The position numbers and the translations under genes were made by a program. The notes beneath the pieces are model-generated. The model did no database searches. It saw only the letters and a program-made list of their open reading frames with translations, and was not told the origin of the DNA. Positions 1-7,250 of a stretch of DNA of 21,687 nt are shown here, in pieces. Origin of the DNA: Azophilus sp964638775 (GTDB lineage Bacteria > Pseudomonadota > Gammaproteobacteria > Pseudomonadales > Azotimanducaceae); contig CAZWZH010000246.1 in assembly GCA_964638775.1 (NCBI GenBank), forward strand, positions 1 through 21,687, given 5' to 3'. Position 1 is the first letter of the stretch. Every line of letters starts with the position of its first letter.

Positions 1-182
1 TGCTCGGGGCCGCGGAAGTAGTTGCGGTTCTGGGGTTTGGACAGCCAGCGCGCCTGGCTCGCCGCCTTGCTCGCCTTGCGGCAGGGGCCGGCCGAGCAGT
101 ACCGCTGGTGCCGCACATTACGCGAGTCCGGGCGGAACAACATCCCGCAGTTCAGGCGCTTGCGTCGTCTTCGCTTTGTCAT
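1..182 (-). CDS. Small zinc-finger-like conserved hypothetical protein (partial)
   Basis: The reading frame starts at the ATG at 182-180 on the minus strand and runs off the left edge after about 60 residues. A GGAGGA ribosome binding site lies a few bases upstream. The protein opens with a basic run (MTKRRRRKRL). It then has spaced cysteines at Cys12, Cys29 and Cys34 within a 'CGMLFRP...RHQRYCS...CRKASKAASQ' pattern, followed by 'RWLSKPQNRNYFRGP'. I recognise this arrangement from small conserved hypothetical proteins often found near transposases in proteobacteria; it resembles a short zinc-ribbon or recombination-accessory protein. No function is established. The C-terminus is outside the window. 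Confidence is good that it is a real gene and low for any role. Confidence 0.7.
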   Translation of the reverse strand, partial: MTKRRRRKRLNCGMLFRPDSRNVRHQRYCSAGPCRKASKAASQARWLSKPQNRNYFRGPE

Positions 183-498
183 CGGCAGGGATCCTCCAGC
201 CGCCGATGATGCGCACGTCCGCGCCGCAGCGGGACCTCAGAAGAGGACGTCGTCGAAGAAAACGGGACGTTCAGACCGGTGAAATCAGTACACTTTCATA
301 TTGGTGATGGCAAAAGCGACAGGTGTGTGCGGGGAATTCCTGAAAACCTCGATCGGGAAATGGCACAGGCCGGAACTGACCGCGGCGGCGCTGGACAAAT
401 GGCGTGGGTCCATGTGCCTTCGTCGCGTCAACGCAGGTGGTGAAACGCAGCTGCGCGTGGCGTTCACGGGCTGGGTGGAGTGGTGCGTGCCGGTATCG

Positions 499-714
499 AC
501 CAGACGGAAGCATGCAGGTGGTTTGGCTGCGAGCGGGCGCGGACACCTCTTCGGAGCGACCGGCGGTCAGCATGAGGAACTCGAAAGCCAGCACGAATAC
601 CGGGCATGTGCCTGACTCTCGCACCTTCCCGAGAGCAGTGCCGATCTCGGCGTGCTGCAGGGCTTTCCGGTGCTCCATCCGGACACCGCTTTTCGGCGGC
701 TTGGCGGCGTGTGG
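499..714 (-). pseudogene. Remnant of a P4-type tyrosine integrase
   Basis: The minus-strand frame reads 'MEHRKALQHAEIGTALGKVR', then 'LAFEFLMLTAGRSEEV', then a PAR-S-Q segment. This lines up with the start of the catalytic domain of P4/prophage integrases: the segment that normally reads EHHKALPYAEIGAFMAKLR followed by ALEFLILTAARSGEV. In that alignment the Arg of TAGRSEEV is the first catalytic arginine of tyrosine recombinases. An in-frame TGA lies at 717-715 and similarity fades below about 499. The later H-x-x-R box and Tyr cannot be found. It is therefore a fragment of a dead integrase, evidence that an integrative element once occupied this end. No attachment-site repeat or tRNA was seen beside it. 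Confidence 0.55.
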
Positions 715-983
715 TCACCGGCAGGGGTGTGGCTGCGATGGCCTTGCCCGTCAGCTTGGATCATCCGGTCTTGAGAGCAAACTGAAAAGGCGAGATGTGT
801 GAACTTGTCTGAGTTTGAGGCGAGAATTTCCGGGGCTTAGGGCGACTGGTAACGTGCCCCGAATCACCCCAAGTTTGCCGGAGGCCATCTGAGAGCCCTG
901 CCGCCGCCGTTGACGTTGCCGGTGCTTGCGAGACGCGTCAGGCCAATCGGGCAACCAGTGCAAAAAGTCAATCGGGATGCTGA

Positions 984-989
984 TACAAT
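984..989 (+). promoter_or_regulatory. Candidate -10 box of the HEAT/TOTE operon
   Basis: TACAAT, five of six bases of the sigma-70 consensus, sits 150 bases upstream of the chosen HEAT start. No good -35 hexamer is visible at 16-18 bases spacing, so the promoter would need an activator or is simply weak. The call rests on position and the hexamer only. Confidence 0.3.
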
Positions 990-1008
990 GCCCGTGCGTC
1001 AGCGCTTC

Positions 1009-1024
1009 TTCGCTTTGAAGCGAA
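1009..1024. promoter_or_regulatory. 16-bp perfect inverted repeat, possible operator or leader hairpin
   Basis: TTCGCTT-TG-AAGCGAA is a perfect 7-bp inverted repeat with a 2-bp centre. It lies about 20 bases after the candidate -10 box and before the first gene, the usual place for a repressor operator. The 2-base loop makes an RNA hairpin less favourable than a dimer-binding DNA site. No regulator gene is adjacent, so the role is inferred. Confidence 0.3.
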
Positions 1025-1136
1025 ATCCAATGTTCGGCTCTTTCAACGGTGCGGGTGCCGGAGAATGAAGTCACCGGAATCCGGCTCCGTGGTTTCGCGA
1101 TCCGGCGCCTCGCGTTCGGGTGGGGAGTCAGTGCCA

Positions 1137-1955
1137 ATGCAACTGGATCTGTTCGCGGAGCGCGGCACGGCAACGCCGCGACGCGCGCCAAAGCCGAAGG
1201 GTTCGTCCGACCCCGGACCGGTAGCGAAGTTAACTGACAGCGCGCTGCTGGAACGCATTCCAAACGCCGGTCCTTCCGAGGTGGTGGCCCTTTGTGACGA
1301 GATCGTCACACGCTCGCTCAAGGGGGCGGTGCCGGCGCTCGAGGCGCTGTGGCGGCGCTTCGTCGGATTTGGCATCGTGACCCCGCTTGTGGAGCAGCTT
1401 TCGGTGGTGGACACACTTGTGCGGCTCGGAGGCGCGGATGCGCGCTCGGCGCTTTCACGGATGGTGTTGTCGAAGTCGTTGCCGGCCTCGCTGCTCCCGG
1501 CCGCGTTGCAGGGCGCGGCTGAGGCGCGTCTCGCGTTGCCCGCCCGCTTCGTCGGCGCACTGCTCGAACACGGAGACACGGCGGTCCGCGGGGCGGCCTT
1601 CGCGCTGGCGGCCCGGGCAAACGTGGCCGCCGACCGACTTCGGGTGGGACTCCGGGACTGCTCTGCCGCGAATCGCCGTCTTGCCGCGGTCGCGCTCGGG
1701 CTGCGCGGGGACCCCGAGGCCCGGCAACCTCTCTACGCCGAGCTCGCGCGATTCGCGTCGGCGGATGTCATCGAGGCGATTACGGCGGTGTGGGACGACG
1801 ACGCCATCGTGCTTCTCGGCCGGTGCGTACGGCGGCACCCGCAACTCACCGGTGCTGTCCTCGACGCCCTGCGCGAGATTGGGAGTCCGCTGGCGGAGAA
1901 AGTCGCACGGCGCCTCGAATGCGCCACCGAGCGCCCGATTCGAACGGGCGATTGA
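1137..1955 (+). CDS. HEAT-repeat protein with N-terminal beta-clamp-binding motif
   Basis: This is a 272-residue Ala/Leu/Arg-rich helical repeat protein. Helical pairs recur from about residue 45 to the end (for example 'VPALEALWRRFVGFG', 'LLEHGDTAVRGAAFALAAR', 'RRLAAVALGLRGDPEARQPL', 'VLDALREIGSPLAEKVARR'), the pattern of HEAT/armadillo scaffolds. The protein begins MQLDLFA. QLDLF is the consensus pentapeptide by which polymerases and repair enzymes bind the bacterial sliding clamp. I chose ATG 1137 because GGGGAG lies nine bases upstream. An in-frame ATG at 1065 would add 24 low-complexity residues and has its Shine-Dalgarno too close. A 115-base gap separates it from the primase-helicase, so the two are probably co-transcribed. 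Similar HEAT proteins opening with this motif occur in other proteobacteria; their function is unknown to me. The likely role is a clamp-tethered adaptor for the downstream enzyme. Confidence 0.75.
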   Translation: MQLDLFAERGTATPRRAPKPKGSSDPGPVAKLTDSALLERIPNAGPSEVVALCDEIVTRSLKGAVPALEALWRRFVGFGIVTPLVEQLSVVDTLVRLGGADARSALSRMVLSKSLPASLLPAALQGAAEARLALPARFVGALLEHGDTAVRGAAFALAARANVAADRLRVGLRDCSAANRRLAAVALGLRGDPEARQPLYAELARFASADVIEAITAVWDDDAIVLLGRCVRRHPQLTGAVLDALREIGSPLAEKVARRLECATERPIRTGD

Positions 1956-2070
1956 CGCCAAGCCTGAGCTCGGTACTGATCTGGCGGCGGCGCAAGGGAC
2001 CGTACTCCGGTATCGTGCGTCAATCAGTAGCCAACACAGTCCGCAGGGGACGCCAGGGGCAGAGAGCTGG

Positions 2071-4494
2071 ATGAGCAATGCGTTTACAGACACCAGGGAG
2101 GCTGCCCGGATTCGCGAGCGGCTCGAACGTCTCGACGCCGAGCGGGCGGATCTGGAAGAGCGGCTCGCCGCACTCGCGTGCCCGCAACGGTCGATGCCGG
2201 AGTTTGCGGCGTGCGACACGAAGCTGACGAACCGCTCCCCCGTGCGCGACAAGATCTCGCTCTTCCGGAATCTCTTCGGCGGCCGGGAGGACGTCTATCC
2301 CCGGCGTTGGGAGAACGCTGGCAAGGGCACCGCCGGTTACGCGCCGGTCTGCGCCAATGAGTGGAAGCGCGGGGTGTGCCGCAAACCGCAGGTGCGGTGC
2401 GGGGCCTGTCCGAACCAGGCCTTCGTGCCGGTCACCGACGAGGCGATCGAGGATCATCTGCGTGGGCGTCGCACCCTCGGCGTCTACCCGATGCTGGCCG
2501 ACGGCACCTGCCGGTTCCTCGCGATCGATTTCGACAAGGCGGATTGGCGGCGTGACGCGGGCGCCTATCTCGCCGCCTGCGCCGCCACAAGGGTCCCGGC
2601 GGCGCTCGAGCGCTCGCGCTCGGGCAACGGTGCACATGTCTGGATTTTCTTCCGCGAGCCCGTCCCGGCAGCGCTCGCGCGCCGGCTCGGTGCCCATCTT
2701 CTGACCGAGGCCATGGAACGCAATCCCGATATGGGATTCCGTTCCTACGACCGGTTCTTTCCGAGCCAGGACACGCTGGTTGACGGCGGATTCGGCAACC
2801 TCATCGCGCTTCCCCTCCAGGGCGGTCCCAGGCGGAGCGGCAACAGCGTCTTTCTCGACGCCGACTTCGAGCCCCGTGCCGATCAGTGGGCGTTTCTGTT
2901 CGGGATCGGGCGACTGTCCGCGTCCGATCTCAGCTCGATCGTGGACGAGGCCGGGCGGCGTGGCCGCATCGTGGGGCTTCGCCTGCCGCTCGACGAGGAG
3001 GACGATCAGCCGTGGACCGCTCCGCCGTCGAGGCGCCGGCCCCTGCCGGCGATCGCCGGGGCACTGCCCGCGCGCGTGGCCGCCGTGCTCGGCGACCAGC
3101 TCTACATCGAGCGCGAGGGGTTGCCGTCGGACCTTGTAAACCGGCTTGTCCGGCTCGCGGCGTTCCAGAATCCGGCCTTCTATGCCGCGCAGGCGATGCG
3201 GCGCTCCACGTTCGGAACGCCCCGCATCGTCGCCTGCGCCGAGTTGCTCTCGCATCACATCGCCCTGCCGCGCGGTTGTCTTGGCGCGATGGAGGCGCTG
3301 TTCGAAGAACTCGGCATCGGCCTCGACCTGAGCGACAAACGCCATCCCGGCCGTCCTGTGAAGACATCGTTTCTCGGCACGCTCACAGCGGAGCAGAGAG
3401 TCGCCGCCGAGGCGTTGCTGGCGCACGACACGGGGGTGCTCGCGGCGACTACGGCATTCGGCAAAACCGTCGTTGCGGCATCGCTGCTCGCAGCGCGCGG
3501 GGCCAACACGCTCGTGCTGGTGCATCGCCGCCAGCTCATGGACCAGTGGGTTGCGCGGCTCGGCGCGTTCCTCGATCTGACCGGCGCTGACATCGGCCGG
3601 ATCAGCGGAGGCAAGCGCAAGCCCACGGGGGTCGTCGACGTCGCGGTAATCCAGAGCCTCGTGCAGGGAGACGAGGTCGACGATGTCGTCGCCGACTATG
3701 GGCATCTCATCGTCGACGAGTGCCATCACCTGTCCGCGCGGAGTTTCGAGAAGGTCGCGCGGCGCGCCAAGGTGACCTACGTGCTCGGGCTGTCGGCGAC
3801 GGTGACGCGAAAGGACGGCCATCACCCGATCGTGTTCATGCAGTGCGGACCGGTGCGGTACCGGGCGAGCGCAAAGGCCCAGGCCCGGAAGCGCCCGTTC
3901 TCGCACCGTGCATTGCTGCGTCCGACCGCGTTCCGGCTCCCCGACGGCATGGAGACCGAGCGTCCGCCGATCCAGGATGTCTACGCGGCGCTCGCCGGGG
4001 ACCCGGGGCGCAACGACCTGATCTTCGACGATGTGGTGCGCGCTCTTGAAGCGGGTCGTTCGCCGCTCGTGCTCACCGCGCGGAAGGACCATGCGGAGTG
4101 CCTCGCGGAACGGATCGGCCGTTTTGCGCGCAACGTGATTCTCTTGCGCGGCGGGATGGGGGCGAAACAGCGGCGCGCCGTCATGCGGAGCATCGAGGAG
4201 ATTGCCGACACGGAGGAGCGGGTCCTCGTTGCCACGGGACGCTATATCGGTGAGGGGTTCGACGACGCGCGCCTCGACACGCTGTTCCTCGCGATGCCGG
4301 TCGCTTGGCGGGGGACGCTCGCGCAGTACGTCGGGCGCCTGCACCGGCTGCACCCGGCCAAGCGGGAAGTGCTGGTCTACGACTATGCGGACGAAGACGT
4401 GCCCGTGCTCCGGCGCATGACCCGCAAGCGCATCCAGGGATATCGCAATCTTGGCTACGCGATCGAAGAAAGCGGCGTCGGGAACGGTTCGTAA
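2071..4494 (+). CDS. TOTE-type conflict-system primase-helicase
   Basis: This 807-residue multidomain enzyme starts with a coiled coil (about 8-36). A cysteine cluster follows (Cys94, 103, 110, 113 in 'VCANEWKRGVC...CGACPNQAF'), probably binding zinc. An archaeo-eukaryotic primase (AEP) domain follows, with the hhDhD metal motif (Asp153, Asp155 in AIDFDKADW) and the second motif SGNGAHVWIFF (184-194). From about 430 there is a superfamily 2 helicase: Walker A 'ATTAFGKTV' with Lys465, Walker B VDECHH (549-550 Asp-Glu), SAT at 575-577, and motif VI QYVGRLHR at 752-759. This order matches the AEP-plus-helicase proteins of TOTE conflict systems, thought to act on invading nucleic acid. The open frame extends upstream to 1387, but that part overlaps the HEAT gene in another frame and is a shadow. 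ATG 2071 has only a weak GAGAG upstream. All core motifs look intact. Confidence 0.85.
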   Translation: MSNAFTDTREAARIRERLERLDAERADLEERLAALACPQRSMPEFAACDTKLTNRSPVRDKISLFRNLFGGREDVYPRRWENAGKGTAGYAPVCANEWKRGVCRKPQVRCGACPNQAFVPVTDEAIEDHLRGRRTLGVYPMLADGTCRFLAIDFDKADWRRDAGAYLAACAATRVPAALERSRSGNGAHVWIFFREPVPAALARRLGAHLLTEAMERNPDMGFRSYDRFFPSQDTLVDGGFGNLIALPLQGGPRRSGNSVFLDADFEPRADQWAFLFGIGRLSASDLSSIVDEAGRRGRIVGLRLPLDEEDDQPWTAPPSRRRPLPAIAGALPARVAAVLGDQLYIEREGLPSDLVNRLVRLAAFQNPAFYAAQAMRRSTFGTPRIVACAELLSHHIALPRGCLGAMEALFEELGIGLDLSDKRHPGRPVKTSFLGTLTAEQRVAAEALLAHDTGVLAATTAFGKTVVAASLLAARGANTLVLVHRRQLMDQWVARLGAFLDLTGADIGRISGGKRKPTGVVDVAVIQSLVQGDEVDDVVADYGHLIVDECHHLSARSFEKVARRAKVTYVLGLSATVTRKDGHHPIVFMQCGPVRYRASAKAQARKRPFSHRALLRPTAFRLPDGMETERPPIQDVYAALAGDPGRNDLIFDDVVRALEAGRSPLVLTARKDHAECLAERIGRFARNVILLRGGMGAKQRRAVMRSIEEIADTEERVLVATGRYIGEGFDDARLDTLFLAMPVAWRGTLAQYVGRLHRLHPAKREVLVYDYADEDVPVLRRMTRKRIQGYRNLGYAIEESGVGNGS

Positions 4495-4540
4495 CGATCC
4501 TGCATCGGGTTGTTCCGACATGGGGACGGGGATTGCGGTC

Positions 4541-4556
4541 CCGCACCGGGGTGCGG
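4541..4556. terminator. Hairpin in the convergent gap after the TOTE gene
   Basis: CCGCACC-GG-GGTGCGG is a perfect 7-bp GC stem between the ends of two converging genes. It has no following T-run, so it is not a classical intrinsic terminator. It could still contribute to bidirectional termination. Confidence 0.25.
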
Positions 4557-4660
4557 CGGTCCGGCGATGGAGCAGGGTCGTCAGCTGCGTCGCAAAAGAG
4601 TCACCGAAGGTCGCGAGTGCGTTCGAACCCGCCATTGGGTTGGCCTCAGGCGCTGCGGTC

Positions 4661-6589
4661 TCACGCCTCGCCCGGCCTCGGCATCCGGTAACCGACGCCG
4701 CGCACGTTGAAGATCCACGTCGGGTTGGCCGGGTCGTCGCCGAGCTTGTCGCGAAGGGTCTTGATGAAGATGCGCACGACGTTCGGGTTCGAGCGCTTGC
4801 TCCACACCCGGCGCAGCAGTGTCTCGTAGTCAACGACGCGCCCGGCCTCGAGCGCCAGCGAACGCAGCAGTTGGTACTCCTTGCGCGTCAGGGCCACGGG
4901 ATGGCCGCCTACCGTCACAAGGCGGCGTTCGTGATCGATGGCGAGTTCGCCGTGCACGAAGGCGTCGGGTTCGTCGAGCCGACGCAGTGCCGCCCGCATC
5001 CGCGCCACCAGTTCGGCCGGGGAGAACGGCTTGACGATGTAGTCCGCGGCACCCGCCTCGAACGCCCGTGCGACGTCCTCGTCGCGACCGTAGGCGGAAA
5101 CGAAGATGACGGGCAGGTCGGCGAGTTCCGGAACGCGGCGCATGAGGTCGATCACGTCGATCCCCGGAAGCATCAGGTCGAGCAGGACGAGTCGCGGCCT
5201 TTTGGCGCGGACGACTTGGGGCAGATCCTCGTGAGCCGAGGTGACGATGGGAGCGTAACCGGCCTCCGCCAGCGTGATTCGCGCAAAGCGCAGCGCGAGC
5301 GGATCGACATCGACCACCAGGATTCGCGTCGTTTCCCGCGCCAGTGGGGCCTCGGGCTCGCTCGCGGAGGGATCGTCGCCTGGATGCCGGTCTGCCGCCG
5401 GAACCGTGAATGTAATCGTCGTACCTTTGCCGGGCCCGGCGCTGTCGGCACGGATGCGGCCACCGTGCGCTTCCACAAGACCCTTGCAGATGGCGAGTCC
5501 GAGGTCCTGACCGGGCATGCCACCGGTGCGGTGGACGTGGATGCGGAACAGGTTCCCAAGCAGGGCCGGTTCGACACCCGGACCTTCGTCGGCAACCGAT
5601 ACCGCCACGTTCGCATCGTTGCGCTCTGCGACGATGCGGATGGTGGAGGACTCGGGCGCTTGCCGCGCGGCGTTGGCGATAAGGTTGTTCAGCACCTGGG
5701 GGATGCGGCGCCGGTCGGCCAGCACGGCGGGCAGGTCGACGTCGACGTTGTGGCGGCCGCCGGAGCCGGTGAAGGTCGCCAGCGCCCGCTCCACGAGTTC
5801 GGCTACGGCTACCGGCTCGGTCACAACCGACAGGGTCCCCGAGTCGATGCGCCCGGCGTCGAGCAGGTCGGCGACGAGGCCTCGCATGTGATCCGCCTGG
5901 TCGGCGATGATGCGCGCAAACCCCCGCGCCTCCGACGGGTCGAGTCTGTCCCTCTCGTCGAGAAGCGTGGTGGCGGAGCCCTTGATGGCGGCAAGCGGGG
6001 TGCGCAACTCGTGGCTCACAAGGCCGAGGAAGTCAGTACGCATGCGTTCGATCTCGTCGAGTGGCGCGAGGTCCTGAAGGGTCACGACCATCGACCCCGC
6101 GCCGCCGTCCTCCACAGGGTTGGGCGTGGCGTTGATCAGAACGCGCACGGTGCGCCCGTCCGGAACCGACAGCACGACCTCCTCTGCGCGTAGGGTCTCC
6201 GCGCTCGCCAACTGGCGCGCGAGCGGAAACTCGGCGAGCGAGGTCTCGCGGCCGTCGGCGCGGCGGCAGGTGACGACATTGAGCAGCTGTTCGGCCGGAC
6301 GCCCGGGCGAGTTCAGGCTCTCGACGATGCGGCGGGCCTCTCGGTTTATCGACAGCGGCAGGCCGCTGGCGGCGTCGAACAGCACGACGCCGACGGGGGA
6401 GGTCTCGACAAGCGCCTCGAGTTCGGCACGGGTACGGCGCTCGGCCCGGTGCGCACGCGCATTGGCGATGGCGGCGGCCGCTTGGGCGGCGAACAGGGAC
6501 AGGATCTCCCCATCGGCTTCAGTGAACTCGGCGCCGCCCGCCTTGTCGGCGAGAAAGAAGTTGCCGGCGTCGACTCCTTGGTGGTGCAT
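4661..6589 (-). CDS. GAF-PAS-histidine kinase-receiver-winged helix fusion, 5' truncated
   Basis: This 642-residue protein carries a whole two-component pathway in one chain. In order it has the C-terminal half of a GAF domain (1-45, FFLADKAGGAEFTEADGEIL), a linker helix and PAS-like domain (60-175), HisKA with SHELRTPL (His193), and a HATPase with N-box NNLIANA (301-307) and DEGPG (334-338). These are followed by a receiver with phosphoacceptor Asp471, Ser498 and Lys520, then an OmpR/PhoB winged helix (about 545-637). It would be cytosolic, since no membrane segment is visible. Several signs suggest decay. The GAF domain starts midway. Upstream codons still read LHYRTFQGTP in frame before similarity ends and a TAA appears. 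The G2 box reads GQDLG where GxGLG is expected. The receiver acidic pair reads DV instead of DD (residues 427-428). ATG 6589 has only a weak AGGG upstream. It is either a working variant or a pseudogene in progress. Confidence 0.8.
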   Translation of the reverse strand: MHHQGVDAGNFFLADKAGGAEFTEADGEILSLFAAQAAAAIANARAHRAERRTRAELEALVETSPVGVVLFDAASGLPLSINREARRIVESLNSPGRPAEQLLNVVTCRRADGRETSLAEFPLARQLASAETLRAEEVVLSVPDGRTVRVLINATPNPVEDGGAGSMVVTLQDLAPLDEIERMRTDFLGLVSHELRTPLAAIKGSATTLLDERDRLDPSEARGFARIIADQADHMRGLVADLLDAGRIDSGTLSVVTEPVAVAELVERALATFTGSGGRHNVDVDLPAVLADRRRIPQVLNNLIANAARQAPESSTIRIVAERNDANVAVSVADEGPGVEPALLGNLFRIHVHRTGGMPGQDLGLAICKGLVEAHGGRIRADSAGPGKGTTITFTVPAADRHPGDDPSASEPEAPLARETTRILVVDVDPLALRFARITLAEAGYAPIVTSAHEDLPQVVRAKRPRLVLLDLMLPGIDVIDLMRRVPELADLPVIFVSAYGRDEDVARAFEAGAADYIVKPFSPAELVARMRAALRRLDEPDAFVHGELAIDHERRLVTVGGHPVALTRKEYQLLRSLALEAGRVVDYETLLRRVWSKRSNPNVVRIFIKTLRDKLGDDPANPTWIFNVRGVGYRMPRPGEA

Positions 6590-6783
6590 GGGCGTGCCCT
6601 GGAAAGTCCTGTAGTGTAGCCAGAAAAACGCGCTGCAGAAAATCGATGCAGGCCGAGAGCCGCACGATCCCTGCCGCCTGTGCAGTGGCGGTTAGTGTAT
6701 TCTCAATCTACAGGAGTCAACCGCCCGTTCCCGTGGACTTCTGTACGTAAGTTCCGATAGACGTCCGCGTCGAAGTCGTTTCG

Positions 6784-7074
6784 TCATCGGACACGGCGCC
6801 CGACAAACACGACCGCGCCCTGGATGTCCGTTTCGTTGGAAGCGTCCAACACCTCGTCGGATTGGGATCCATCGAAGACCCGAAGTACGTCGCGACCGCC
6901 ACTGCTGACAAGCAACCTTACCGTTGTTTTAGCGTGCACCGCGTCCCAAACTGCGACCAACCTACCGGGTACAGCCGGTTCGTCCGGGTCGACATAGACG
7001 TAGTCGCCCTTGCGGATTCGCGGCGCGAGTGCGTCGTCGTCCGCTCGAACGATGAAGGTGTCTCGGCCGTACAT
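6784..7074 (-). CDS. Stand-alone S24 (LexA/UmuD-like) domain lacking the catalytic dyad
   Basis: The 96-residue product is essentially one peptidase S24 C-terminal domain: 'DTFIVRADDDALAPRIRKGD' then YVYVDPDEPAVPGRLVAVWD and 'NETDIQGAVVFVGRRV'. In LexA, UmuD and phage repressors the first stretch reads ..GDSMEP.. with the nucleophile Ser. Here that position is Ala15 (DDAL). The general-base Lys, normally in TVKRL, is Arg53 (TTVRLL). Autocleavage should therefore be impossible. No helix-turn-helix precedes it, and an in-frame TGA lies just before ATG 7074. GAGGTGA lies just upstream as a ribosome binding site. An SOS box is 96 bases upstream, so the gene is probably damage-inducible. It may be a non-cleavable dimerisation partner of another S24 protein, or the leftover of a repressor whose N-terminus was lost. 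Confidence 0.65.
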   Translation of the reverse strand: MYGRDTFIVRADDDALAPRIRKGDYVYVDPDEPAVPGRLVAVWDAVHAKTTVRLLVSSGGRDVLRVFDGSQSDEVLDASNETDIQGAVVFVGRRVR

Positions 7075-7087
7075 CGCTCACCTCGGA

Positions 7088-7144
7088 TCATAGTTCTTCG
7101 CGGGGTGGGCACACACGTTCAAGCATTGATTCGCAATCGCTCAT
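7088..7144 (-). CDS. Possible 18-residue leader ORF between SOS box and S24 gene
   Basis: This short minus-strand frame reads MSDCESMLERVCPPREEL. It starts nine bases after a GGAGG and ends in a TGA 13 bases before the S24 start codon. In-frame ATGs upstream could extend it to 24 residues (start 7162). It could be a leader peptide that helps initiate S24 translation, or the frameshifted N-terminal stub of the ancestral repressor. Coding potential cannot be judged at this size. Confidence 0.3.
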   Translation of the reverse strand: MSDCESMLERVCPPREEL

Positions 7145-7169
7145 TTCCACCATCCTCCACATGGCGTTA

Positions 7170-7189
7170 TACTGTATGAATATACACTA
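7170..7189 (-). promoter_or_regulatory. LexA (SOS) box upstream of the S24 gene
   Basis: Read on the plus strand the site is TACTGTATGAATATACACTA. On the minus strand it matches 17 of 20 positions of the gammaproteobacterial/betaproteobacterial SOS consensus TACTGTATATATATACAGTA. One half-site is perfect (CAG) and the other has GTG for CTG at the N10 spacing. On the minus strand TATAAC, a good -10 hexamer, overlaps its downstream edge, so LexA bound here would block the promoter of the short ORF and the S24 gene. Confidence 0.6.
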
Positions 7190-7222
7190 TTTTTGAGAAT
7201 CGGAAAGCCCTCCGTATTGAAG

Positions 7223-7239
7223 GGGAATTACTTAACTCC
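7223..7239 (+). repeat. Left 17-bp terminal inverted repeat of a small element
   Basis: GGGAATTACTTAACTCC. Its reverse complement is found in two overlapping pieces: GGAGTTAAGTAA at 7514-7525 and TAAGTAATTCCC at 9217-9228. The simplest reading is one 17-bp repeat split by the IS110-A insertion, with TAAGTAA present on both sides of the insert. Confidence 0.45.
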
Positions 7240-7250
7240 GAGAGTGAAAA

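Larger units (their letters stand above)
715..1064. other. Gene-poor stretch upstream of the HEAT/TOTE operon
   Basis: I see no convincing gene here. Open frames on both strands lack domain-like composition and have no sensible ribosome binding sites. The right half holds the probable promoter and a palindrome of the downstream operon, listed separately. The left half is probably more decayed mobile-element sequence around the integrase remnant. Confidence 0.4.

Noticed and set aside
1932..1953. CGCCCG-ATTCGAA-CGGGCG, similar to a tRNA T-arm
   Set aside because: It lies at the end of the HEAT coding sequence and there is no acceptor or anticodon stem around it.
1387..2070. Upstream extension of the TOTE reading frame
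   Set aside because: It overlaps the HEAT gene in another frame. Its translation is Arg/Ser-rich and not protein-like, and the family N-terminus fits ATG 2071.
2020..4833. Minus-strand open frame of 937 codons opposite the TOTE gene
   Set aside because: It is antisense to a gene with intact catalytic motifs. The translation is Arg/Pro/Ala-rich without domains, a common GC-rich shadow.
4451..6193. Plus-strand open frame of 580 codons opposite the histidine kinase
   Set aside because: It is antisense to a clear multidomain kinase and has no recognisable domain or ribosome binding site.
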